Assembly: GCF_003144115.1 (NCBI RefSeq)
Contig: NW_020312001.1
Span: forward strand, 503,238 to 567,237
DNA length: 64,000 bases
Source of the DNA: Tilletiopsis washingtonensis
Lineage: Eukaryota; Basidiomycota; Exobasidiomycetes; Entylomatales
Direction: 5' to 3'
The translations under genes were made by a program, and so were the position numbers. Shown piece by piece: positions 23,963 to 34,214 of this stretch (positions are counted from its first letter, which is position 1; every line of letters begins with the position of its first letter). Under the pieces are notes generated by a model. It had not been told where the DNA came from. It did not search any database and saw nothing but the letters and a program-made list of their open reading frames with translations.

Positions 23963-26900
23963 ATGGCACCGGTGAGTCTCGCCCTGCAGGTGTGCCGCAA
24001 CGTATGCTCACTCTTCGTCATAGTCCGCCTCATCCACTCGCACTGCCACGCACCCCGCCTCCCGGCTCAGCTCGCACGGCCGCGCATTCGCAGCCATTCC
24101 CGTGTCCGAGGAGCAGCAGCAGGACAGCCCTGCCGAGCTCGGCTTCCAGCCGCAGCCGCAGGACCTCTCCATCTCGCTCGACTTTCTCAAGCAGCCCGCC
24201 AGTGCCGCCGCTGAGCGCAGCCACGGCGGCAACAGCTGGGCTCGCGCGGCGCACCAGAGCGCCAGCGCTGCGGCTCGGCAGGGCTCGACGGACAGCAGCC
24301 CCTCGGACTCGCCGCACAGACGCACGCAGCAGGCTCGTCCGCGCAACAGCGCGCCGCCGCCGAGCTCCTCCTTGAGCCGGCAGCACGGCGCCATTCTCAA
24401 CTTTGTGCCCTCGTCGGGCAGTCCCGCCAGCTCGACCGACGAGCGCTTCGCCTCGCGCCTCGCAGAGGAGCACGATCCCATCCATCACCCCGCCTCGCGC
24501 CGCTCTCTCTCCCGCGAGCCGGCTCGTCCGCCGTCCGGCGTGCGCTCTCACGGCCTCTCGCCGTGGTCGAATGGCCAGCCGGACCTCTCGCCTGCCTTCG
24601 ACTCTTCCTCTCCTTCGTCTGACTACAGCTTTGGCGAGCGTGCTGGGCGTAACAGCGAGCCGCACAGCGCAGCCATCCCTCTAGGCCGCTCGGCTAGCGC
24701 CAGTCGAGCGCAGCAGGCACCGGGTTCCTTTTCGCCGTGGTCTGAGAACGGCTGGCACGGAAGCGCAGATTCGTGGGGTCGTACGGGCGACATGAGTGAG
24801 TCTCGTCAGCGCCAACTTCCGCGCCCACGTGCGCTTACCCGCTGCACCCAGGCGGCCACTCCTCGCACGACGACGTGCCCTCGCGGCCATCCTTCGCAAA
24901 GCGCAGCATGTCCGCCAGCGTTGGCACCGGCTACGGCTACGCCGGCTCGTCGTACGACGGCAGGCCAGCCGGAGGACACCTCTCGATCGACACCAATGCT
25001 CTGCCGCGCGGCTCGCTGGCTGCGAGCGCGTCGCCGCGCACAGGCATCGCGCCGAGCCCTGGGCTGGCGACGATGCATGAGGAGTGGAGCTTTGATCCAG
25101 CGAGCCTCGAGGAGTCGGCGCGGCTCGACGCGCGCGGCCGCGACCACGACCTCTCCGGCGGACTGCATCGGCATCGCTCTGCGTCTAGCGCAGCCGCCCT
25201 GCCCTTCCACCCGTCGCCGAGCGCTGCGCAGCGCAGTCCCTGGGCCGACAGCGCGAGCCCACGCTACGCGTACGCCAGCGAGACGCAGCGCGGCCGTGCG
25301 CGCATCCCGTCGGCCGGCTCGGACCTGGACGAGGATCGCTCAGGCGAGAAGACGGCGATGCAGAGTCCAGTCAGCCGCGGTCGTGACTACCGCGCGCCGG
25401 GCGGGCCTGCGGCCTTTGACATCTCCAAGATGTCACCTTTCGTGCGTGACACGCTCGGCGAGCCGTCGGCCGATGCGATCCAGCAGGAGTACTACGCCGG
25501 CGGAGGCACCGAGTCTCGTCGGCACTCCATCGCCACGGCAGCGGGTCCGCCAGTCGGTCAGCGCCGTGCGGTAGGCTTCGATGTGGCGCCGCGCTCTGCA
25601 GGCATCGGCTCGCGCACGAGCTCTGTCGGTCGCCAGCAGCTCTCACAGGCGCCGACGCCGCGCGCAGGAGGATATGGTGCCTTTGGCGGCGGAGGAGGGC
25701 TCGCCATCTCTGAGGACGACCTAGCGGCGGATCTGAACACGCTGCAGCTCAATCTCGACCAGGTCGCCGAGTCGCAGCAGGCGCAAGACGCAGCGGCAGC
25801 CGGTCGTGGAGGACGCGTGTCGATGCGCGTGCCTTCCTCTGCGGCAGCGGCGACGGGCATGCACGCCGCTTCCATGCCTCCGCTCTTCGGACAGCGTGCC
25901 GGCGGCTTCGAGCAGTACGCCTCTCCGACGCACGCAGCCAGTCCATGGGACAATCGCCCTCGCGGCGGAGACATGTCGGCGTCGTGGGACCTGCACACGC
26001 CTGCCGCATCCTCTCCCTCGCACGGCCGAGGCTTTGTCGATCCGCGCCTCGTCTCCGGCGCACGGCCCATCGGCGCTATGCCGACGACGCCGCAGGACTA
26101 TCGTGCACGCTCGGCCTCTGTCGCATCCGACGCCAGCTCGCGGTCGGAGAGCCGCTACACGCTCAGCCCGCGTGCAAAGGCGTTCAACCTCGGTCAAGTC
26201 GGCACCATCGGCTCGGATGCGGCGCACCCTTCGGGCGCGCAGCCGCCGCAGCCCGTGTTCCAGCAGCACGCAGCGCAGATGGGCTCGTATCCGCGCGCGA
26301 GCGATGCGCCGCACCAGCGTCAGCCGTCGGCTGCCAGCGGCCTCGGCTTCATGCGCGGGCCGAGCAGTGCCGCTCCCCTCGTGCCTCTCTCCGACGCCGC
26401 GCTCGCCGGGCTAGCCACGCTGGGCCCGATCCCGCTGAGCGGCGGCGGTCCCGCCGACGGTCCGGCGTCGCTGCAGGAGCTCGGCAAGGGCGTGCCGCTG
26501 CACTCGCTGCCGCGCTCGCAGAACCTCTACCTCTGCGCCTTCAAGGCCGATCGCACCGACATCTACTTCCGCCAGCCGGCGCCGGGCAAGAATGCAGGCG
26601 AGGAGGAGGAGCTGCGGAAGGGAGACTATGTCGTGGTAGAGGGCGATCGTGGAAAGGACATCGGCACCGTCGTCAATTGCAGCATCACCGTCGAGCAAGT
26701 CGAGCAGTGAGTCGCGCGCACGAGTCAAAAGCGGCGCGTGCTGACCTTGTGCCCTGCAGCTTCCTCGCGCACCAGAATGAGCTGCTTGCGCTGGCAGGCA
26801 AGGGCGAGCTGGCGACGGGTCGTCCGGCGCGCTTGATCAACCCGAAGCGCCTCTACTACAAGGCCACGTCGACGGAGCTGAGCCTGCTGCCGTCCAAGGC

Positions 26901-27230
26901 GGAAGACGAGGAGCGGGCACTGCAGCTCGTGCAGACCAAGGTGCTGCAGCGCGGCTTGCCCATGCAGATCGTCGCCGCCGAGTTTCAATGGTGCGTCGAG
27001 GCGTCGTGCTGCTGCTGCTCCGAGGCTGACACTGCTTCTCTGTCGCAGGGACCGCAGGAAACTCACGTGCTACTACGTCTCGCAGTCGGGCAGGATCGAC
27101 TTCCGCGATCTGTGCGTCAGGCGAGGTGGCCCAACTGCGAGAGTCGTGGCTCACATTCCTTCCTCGCAGCGTCAAGGATCTCTTCCGCGTGTACAAGGCG
27201 CGCATCTGGCTACTCAACATCAACCAGTGA
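23963..27230 (+). CDS. PSP1 C-terminal domain protein
   Basis: Six exons (23963-23971, 24024-24795, 24852-26706, 26760-26990, 27049-27111, 27170-27230) give 996 aa. Residues 1-810 are disordered and rich in Ser, Pro, Arg and Gly, with repeated short phrases around SPW. Residues about 815-995 form the conserved PSP1 C-terminal domain: GDYVVVEGDRGKDIGTV, RLYYKAT, ALQLVQTKVLQRGLPMQIV and YYVSQSGRIDFRDLVKDL. Yeast PSP1 was found as a suppressor of DNA polymerase mutations, and related proteins act in RNA or signalling contexts; the biochemical role is unclear. The proposed first coding exon is only 9 nt (Met-Ala-Pro), so the start is the least certain part; all later junctions keep frame. Confidence 0.88.
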
Positions 27231-27942
27231 TCTCGCGCGCGCCTCTCTTGCGTCCTCTTACCCTTCTCTCTCGCCTTGCTGCTCATACCCACTCTACAAG
27301 ACCGCCATGCCTCCCGTCTCGCTTCTCGCGCCTCTCCACGTCACCGACCACCCTTACAAAGAAGCCGAGGACCTGTCCGCCCACGCGCGACGCCCGTGCC
27401 GCCGGACTCGTCCCTGCCCTGCCCCGTCTGCTCGCTACCGCCGCGCGGCGCACTCTTGCGCTCCTCACCACCCACGCCGCACCCTTGCTCCTGCCCTTTC
27501 CTCACTCCCTGGTCCCCTACAGCAGCCTCTGCCGCTGCCGCTTGTACTTCTACGCCGTGGCCCAATCCCTACAGCTTGCGTCCTGTGCAGCAGCAGCAGC
27601 GAGCTCGTCGTCATCAACGCGGCTGGTGCTGGTGTGTCGTGCGCCGAGGCTAGCGTGCGGCTGGCGTGCGGGAGTCAGTCGCGTCGGGCGCGCGTCAGGG
27701 GTCCGCTGCGTCTCGTGCCCACCCTCACACCGCCGCCGTCGCCCAGTCTCTGCACCTCATCCGCCACCTCACGCCATCAACTCGCGCAGCATCACACAAA
27801 CAGACACGGTGCGCAGGGTAAAATACGATTCAACTACGAGCACGCAGCCAAGTGATGGGTACGAGCATGGGGTGGAGAGGGAGAGTTAAGTGAGGTGAAG
27901 GGGAGGTAGGCCGCTAGGCGGAGGCACACGAGGTGCGTGCGC
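27231..27942. other. Convergent 3' intergenic region
   Basis: These 712 bp lie between the stop codons of the PSP1 gene and the GPI-protein gene. The left part is rich in CTC/CCT. No gene, RNA or repeat is supported. Confidence 0.55.
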
Positions 27943-28979
27943 TTAGAGGGAGATGGCGACGAGGCCGGCGGCGCCGAGGGCGAGGGCGCCGAAGGCGTTG
28001 ACGGCCGTGAGCATCGAGGCACCGTCGGGGCGCGTCGTGGTGGAGCCCGTGGGGGCCGAGCCGGAGCGCGTCGTCGACGAGCCGCCCGACATGCTCGAGC
28101 TGGTGCTCGCCGAGGCGCGCTGCGGCTCGACGCCGTTGGTGCCGTTGGGGAAGCTCATGTCGCTCGTGGCCGAGCAGTCCGAGTTCTCGGCGAGCGGGCA
28201 GTCGGAGGCGACGCAGATCGACTGCGAGTAGGCCGTCTCGGCCGTCGACGGGACCTTCGCGGCGGGCGCGCAGCGCACGTTGAAGACGTTGCCGAGCGTC
28301 GTGGCGACGGTGGTGATGTCCTCCGACGAGACGCCGAACGAGGCGGCAGCGGCGCCGACCTGCTCGATGAAGTACGTCACCTCGTTGGTGTCGAGGTTCA
28401 TGTAGCGGTGCACGGCGGACTGCGACGTGGAGCCGGCGTAGCTCGGGAAGCCCTCGGCGTCGCAGCCGAGCAGGGCGCCGAAGTACTGGTAGAGGTGGTT
28501 GAGCAGCTTGCACTGGTTCTTGCTGTTGTCGCCCGACGAGCAGGGCTTGTTCTCCTTGAGCGGCGTGGCGCCGCCGTCGTCGAGGAAGTTGATGGCGACG
28601 GCCTGGCCGTTGCGGTTCGTGGACACGAGCGAGCCGTTGAAGTAGCCGAGCAGGTTGACCTCCTCGCCGCTGGTGGTGCGGCCCGGGTTGACGATGCCGG
28701 TGACGGCGTTCATGGCGCCGGCCGAGTAGTTGCCGATGCTGCGTGGATGGTGTGAGCATGCGGTGCGACGAAGATATGTGCGCCTCTGCTGCGTCTTCGC
28801 CCTGCTACTCACACGGCCGTGTTGACGAGCGCCGTGAGGAGCGTCTGCTGCGTCGTCGAGTTGCTGACGTTGAAGAGGGCCGAGGCGTACTTGGCGCAGA
28901 GCGTCTGGTTGCTCGACGACTGGGCGGCCGTGACGCCGAAGACGGCGGCGGCGCCGACGAGGGCAGCGGTGAACTTCAT
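27943..28979 (-). CDS. Secreted GPI-anchored protein, conserved fungal family of unknown function
   Basis: Two exons (28813-28979, 27943-28738) give 320 aa. The N-terminus MKFTAALVGAAAVFGVTAAQ is a clear signal peptide. The body has several Asn-X-Ser/Thr sites and paired cysteines (KPCSSGDNSKNQCKLLN, LGCDAEGF, VRCAPAAK, SICVASDCPLAENSDC), and the block YMNLDTNEVTYFIEQVG with AAAASFGVSSED, which I associate with a fungal cell-surface family without known activity. A Ser/Thr-rich stalk (about 250-290) is followed by a hydrophobic C-terminal tail (AFGALALGAAGLVAISL), the pattern for GPI addition. Location is inferred to be plasma membrane or cell wall. Confidence 0.88.
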
Positions 28980-29494
28980 GAGGGGCGAGGGAGGGTGGGG
29001 TGGGGGTGCACGTGTGGTGGTAGGGAGACGGAGAGGTGGGCGGCAGCGGGGAGTGCGGTGGAGCGACGAGGTCTTATACGGCGGCGCCGGGGCCAGCGCG
29101 AGAGCGGGCGGAGGGCACCGACGAGGCACCTCACAGCAGCGCAGGAGCAGCCGGCGCACTCTGGCGGGCTGGGGATCGGAGTGCCGCCTAGCGGCCTGTG
29201 CTCGGCCCCTGCCCTGGCGCTCAACAAGGGGATCTCGGCGCAGGTTGTTGCGCACGCGCTGCACGGAAGCAGCCGAAGGAGAGCGCAAGCAGCGGGTCTG
29301 CGCCAGCCTGCGCGCACGGACGCCGAGCGGCAGCGAGATCCAGGCCGCTGTGCTGCTCTCCTGCCGTGCGCCTGCCCTGTCGAACGCCGTGCCGTGTGAT
29401 GATCGGCGGCAGGTCAGGTTGGTGCGGGGCCGCGAGTGGCCTGATGGCGGCGTGGTGCCTGAGAGAGGCCCAGAGCGGCGAAGGGCGGCAGTCA

Positions 29495-29556
29495 GCGGCG
29501 CGGGCGGCGGCAGCGGCGGCGGCGGCGGCAGCGGCGGCGGCGGCGTCAGCGGCGGC
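29495..29556. repeat. GGC/AGC-rich simple repeat
   Basis: A run of mainly GGC triplets broken by AGC and GTC. It produces Gly/Ser or Ala/Arg repeats in the overlapping frames and explains why those frames look open. Confidence 0.8.
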
Positions 29557-30134
29557 TCGATCTGCGGCACGCCGAGTGGGGCTGCGATGGCCTGACAAAT
29601 CCACGCGCCGCGGACGGGCGCTGCGATGCCCCCTGAGGCACTGGAGCCGCTGCCCGCCCTCGCCCGTCGCCGCTTGCAGCGAGATGCAGGCCGGAGCACG
29701 GAGCGGCCGCCCAACGGGTGCCGCCAAATGCCGACGCACTGACTGGCTGCCCGCCGCGGCCGCTGGCGGTTTGGCTGAGCGGCTGCCGCTGCCTGCCCTG
29801 CCTCCCTCCATCCCCGCTCCTGTCGCCGCCCGCCGAGCTGCAGCGCGACGTCGATGTGCGCACACCTCATGCCATGCCCGCCCACGCACCTGCAGCTGAG
29901 ACCGCCGCTGCTCCTCTGCTCGCATGCCGCTCTGAGCGCACCAACCGCTCCTTTCTGGACCCGCGCTCGCTGTGCCGTTCTTTCGCTTCTCGGCAGCCAT
30001 GAGAGCCTTCTCTGCTCCTCTCATGCCCGCCCTAAAACGCCAAGGCCGTCGCTCAGCCGCCGCTCCACCGCAGCGGTGCAAATGGACGCGCCGTGATTGG
30101 CTCTGGCACTCGGCCCTGGAGTGAGAGCAGCAGC

Positions 30135-30156
30135 AGAGAGAGAGAGAGAGAGAGAG
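30135..30156. repeat. (AG)11 dinucleotide repeat
   Basis: Eleven uninterrupted AG units in non-coding sequence. Confidence 0.85.
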
Positions 30157-32135
30157 GAGGCCAGCCGTGCCCTTCGGCTTCTCCACACGCTTGGCCTCTC
30201 CTGCCGGCGCGCCGTGGGCAAGGAGCCGACGCCGAGGATCGCCGCTCAGCTGCCGCTCTGCCGCTCCTGTCGAAGCTTCTTTCTCGCCCGGCGGCCCCGT
30301 GGTCCCGAAGAAGTGACGCGGCTGGCGCTGTCCGTGCCGACGGCCGATATGGTGCTGCTCGCTGCCCCTCTCGGAGGACGTGTCTGCTCGTCGAGCTCGT
30401 CGCGTGGGCCCACATGCGTCCCTTCAGCAGCGCACTAGAACAACGTTCCACCTCGCCTTGCGCTTTCGCGGCTCTCTCGCCGTGCCGCGCGCGCCTGCCG
30501 TGGGATGGCTCATGCTCCGCTTGCGCCGACACGCACGGCGCACACCCGCTGGCCGGAGCTGCAAAAGTCAGCCCATCTCCGACACCTCGCTCCGCCGCGC
30601 GCCGCCGAGCACCGAGCCGCTCTCCGCATGCCGCGGACGGGCGAGCGGGCGAAGCCGCCTTGCCGTCGTGGGCTTGGCCTTGCCTCGCTGGCACGCAGCA
30701 GCGCTCGCTGCCTCTGCCTCCTTGCCTTGGGAGCCCAGACGCGGGCGGCGGCCGCAGCGGTGCATGTTGGCCCACGTCGCCCAGAGACGGACAGCCAGGC
30801 ACGCGCAGCAGCTCGGCGGTAGAACAGGGTCAACTCGCTGGCCAGCGCGCTCGATGGTACGTTCTGTCTGACAGGCTGCCAGCGCACGAGGACGTCTGCC
30901 TCTCTCGCTTGGACGGATGCAGCGCTCTTTTGAGCTAGACGCAGGGCGTTGGAGACAGGCTGCGGCCATCGCATGACATGACGGAGGAGTGGGACAGGCG
31001 CGCGCACACGTGGCTCGGCTCGTCCGACGAGGCAGCAAGATGGGAGGGACGCGCTGCGTGATTTGAAATACGCTGCTTCTCCTCGGACATGAGAAGCAAG
31101 CGAGCAGCGCAGGAGGTGAGCTCGACGTCGTCGAGGCAGCACATCAGCCGTGTCCTCGCCGACGTCGAGGGAGCCAACGCGGCAAGCTCCCATGCGCGCC
31201 GCTGCGCCGCTGCATGCATGCCCGCCGAAGCGAGTCGCCGATGCAGGCGCAAGGCGCGGGGCCGCGCCGCCGAAGCAAGATGCAGCTGCAGCAGCAACGC
31301 ACGAGGGCCGAGGGCCGAGATCGACGCTCGGCGCTCCGGACCAGGGTCTAGAGAGCGACGGTGAGCAAAGCGTGGGCAGCTCGAGATCCTCCTGACGAGA
31401 ACAACGCACGCCTCGCCGGACGCAGCCGTCCAAGCCGGCCTTGGGCGCAGGACAGAACAGCAAAAGCTCCCGAGCGAGCAAGCGTCGTTTGGTACGCTCT
31501 ACACACGTGGTCGACACCTTGACGTACAGGCACCGCGGCTCGAGCGAGGGAGGCAGAGCGTTGAGAGCGCCATGTGCCGGAGTGACGGAAGCGAGCAAAC
31601 GCTTGGGGCAGCGGGCATGACAATGCCTGACCCCGTTGCAGCGGCGAGAGCTCCCCTCGCTCACCCTTGGCCCAATGTCGCGGCCAGGAAGCTGTCGGCC
31701 AGGCATGCTTCCAGCGTGCCCGGCTGGCTAGAGATTGCTGCGCTGCTCGGCCGATCGCACGAGCTGCTTCTGCCCTCGACGACAGCGGCGAGAGATCACC
31801 AGACGCAGCCTCGTGCACTCGCACAGCCTTTCCCTTCGCACCAGACCGTGACAAGCCGTGAGAAGGAGACAAAGCACCGCCTTTGCTGGCTGAGCGAGCT
31901 CGGAGGAATCGCACACCTGATGCTCCGTGCGAAGCGCAAGAAGCTGCTGTTGGGCGATGTCTAGCAGGAACGGCAGACAGCGGGAGAGCACGGCTGCTCC
32001 AGCGTTCCCGTCACAAGAGCGAGAAATGCTTCTCATCAGACCGATTGAGGGCAAGCTCGACGCTCGGCGAGGAAGCGTCGCTCACCGCAATTGCTTCCTT
32101 CTGAGGTTGACAGCGTATGCTTCAGAGGTCGAAAG

Positions 32136-32157
32136 TACCACATCTCGACATGTGGTA
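32136..32157. repeat. 8-bp inverted repeat with 6-nt spacer
   Basis: TACCACAT, the spacer CTCGAC, then ATGTGGTA form a perfect dyad. It could be a protein-binding site or a small hairpin, about 400 bp downstream of the GH128 stop codon. No function can be assigned. Confidence 0.5.
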
Positions 32158-32753
32158 GAAGTCCCACCTCGCTCGCTCGCTATGTCCATCACGGCGTTGG
32201 ACGACCCTCATGAGCGCTGCTCGAGCCAGCGCTCATTCAGCAGCGTTCGACTGCTGCCTAAGCGTCTCGCGCTTTGTTTGAGCGGAGAGCGAGCTTCGAC
32301 GGCGAGCGTGAGCGTCGCACAGCCGTGGCTTCGTCGATGACTTGCGAGCACGAAGCGTAGCGCCTCGCTCTTCGGACCATCTATAGCATCCACGGTGCTG
32401 CACCGTGTCCATCTGACGTCGCTCAGCCGACACTACGTCACGTCCAGCCTCTCGTTCGTCAGTCTCGATGGGCAGCGCATCAATGCATTGCCTCGCCCTT
32501 CTCTTCGCGACCGGGCGAAGAGAGAGGGCGTCGTAATGAGAGGAGAGGGAGATGGGACGAAAGGGATGCGAGACCTGCGGCGCGCATACCATGCGCGCGC
32601 GGTGACAGCGAGCCGGGACATGAGAGGACAATACAGAGGAGAAGCGAGGACGAGACGGATGCGTCGGACAGGATGGCTGATGCTCCAGAGCGATCAGCCT
32701 CGCGCAGAAGCCAGTCTGCGCGATCGCTCCCGTCGACGAAAGACGGCGGGCGC

Positions 32754-34214
32754 CTAGTTGAGGCCGGCGTAGAGGCGGAAGAGAGCGTTGGGCTGGCTGC
32801 CGACGCTCATGCGGTTGACCTCGGCCACGCCCTGCAGGTTCTGCATCGTCGAGAAGGCGGAATAGCCGACAACACGGGGGTGCGCGTCTTCAAGAGCGGT
32901 CAGCAGCGTTGGGAGCGGCGCCAGCGTCCTCACTCACCCATGAACTCGACGGCGCCCTGGTGGAACGCCCACGCCTCGTCCTTGGTGCACTGAGCGCCGC
33001 CGTTGAAGTCTGCCGAGGGCGTCAGCGTGCACCACGGTGGCGAGACTGGGTGGATACTCACTCTGGCAAGCGTACTCAGTCACCCAAACATCCTTGTCGA
33101 AAGCGTCCACCCAGTCCTGGATGTACTTCTTGAAGTCGGAAAGCTTCACGTCATACCAGTGTAGGCTTCGAAGTCCGATGTCAGCGCAAGGTCGAGGCTT
33201 GCTGCAGGCGGCCGCTCACCTGATCGCGTCAAGCTTGTCAAGCACGTCGGGGCACGCCTTCCGGAACTGTGGAGCGAAGCGTGGTGAGCCGGTGCACACG
33301 TCAGAGACACACGCGCTGTACTGACCTTGGGGTACCAGTCGTTGAGGCCGTTCGGGTTGGAAGACGTCGAGGGACCCATCAGGTAGTAGCCGTGGTTGTC
33401 CTTGAGGGGAACCTGGTACTTGCGCATGAGGTCGCACGTCGCCTGCGGGCTCATGTTGGCCTGGCCCGGCTCCTGCACCTCGTTGGGGCCCATCGTGCAG
33501 CGATCCTTGTTGGCGTCGGAGTCGGGTTGCGAGATGACGTGTTGCTGGTAGTCGCCGATCTGCTTGGTGCCCCACAGCATCGAGCAAAACCTGTGGTAGC
33601 GTCGTGAGCAAGTGCGACAACGCTGTGTCGATGCCGCAAGTGACTCACATCATGTCGCCAGCACCTGCAGAAGGCGCTGGGTGCCAGGTATAGTACCATG
33701 AGACATCTCCGATTGCGAACTACGCTCAATGTCAGCCGCAGCTACAACGCACGACACTCCGCAACACTCACGTTGCTCATCTTCATCGAGTCGCCGTTGG
33801 GCCAGCACAGACCGGCCTTGCCCTTGAGGTTCTTGGGCGCACCCGCCGGCGGCTTAGCATTGTTCTGCTTGGCTCCCGAGCTGGCCGCCGTCTTGTTGTC
33901 CGTCGAGGCCGAGCCCGAGGCCTTCTTGCTCGACTTGTGCTTCTTGTGGCCGACGTAGTTGGCCGACGTCTTGGCCTTGCACTTCGACCCGCCTGCGAGA
34001 AGTAGCGGTGTCAGCCAAGAGAGGCCTAGACGCCGCAACAAGGCCCGGCAATGCCCCCTGACGCGTGCGAGAACGACACTCCGACGGATCTGAGATACTC
34101 ACGCTTCGAGCCAGCGTGGCGGGCGACGGCAGGCGCGTGGATGTCGTTGTGCGAGGCAACGACGCTGGAGGCCAGCAGCGCCACTGCGAGCGCGAGCGAC
34201 TTGGAGAAGAGCAT
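32754..34214 (-). CDS. Secreted glycoside hydrolase family 128 (Asl1-like), putative endo-beta-1,3-glucanase
   Basis: Eight exons (34103-34214, 33772-33992, 33649-33719, 33326-33590, 33220-33266, 33062-33165, 32938-33009, 32754-32887) give 341 aa. A signal peptide (MLFSKSLALAVALLASSVVA) is followed by a Lys/Ser-rich linker (HKKHKSSKKASGSAS). The catalytic domain starts at GKAGLCWPNGD and has SWYYTWHPAP, MLWGTKQIG, the acid/base region GPNEVQEPGQANMSP and the nucleophile strand DVWVTEYACQ, as in GH128. Family members cut beta-1,3-glucan, so this enzyme probably remodels fungal wall. Two of its introns end in AAG instead of CAG or TAG. A Ser/Lys linker in place of Ser/Thr is slightly unusual. 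Confidence 0.92.

Larger units (their letters stand above)
28980..32753. other. Long gene-poor intergenic region
   Basis: This stretch of about 3.8 kb lies upstream of the GPI-protein gene and downstream of the GH128 gene. It should hold the GPI-gene promoter near 29000. Open frames up to about 400 codons exist on both strands, but they are Arg/Ser/Ala/Cys-rich with no conserved segment. Local features are a GGC/AGC tract (29495-29556), an AG run (30135-30156) and a small inverted repeat (32136-32157). Confidence 0.5.

Noticed and set aside
29221-30186. 321-codon minus-strand frame over the GGC tract
   Set aside because: Openness comes from the GGC/AGC simple repeat; the translation is low-complexity Ala/Arg with no domain.
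30510-31706. 398-codon minus-strand frame in the gene-poor interval
   Set aside because: Composition is Arg/Ser/Ala/Cys-rich without any conserved block or splice pattern; expected by chance in GC-rich DNA.
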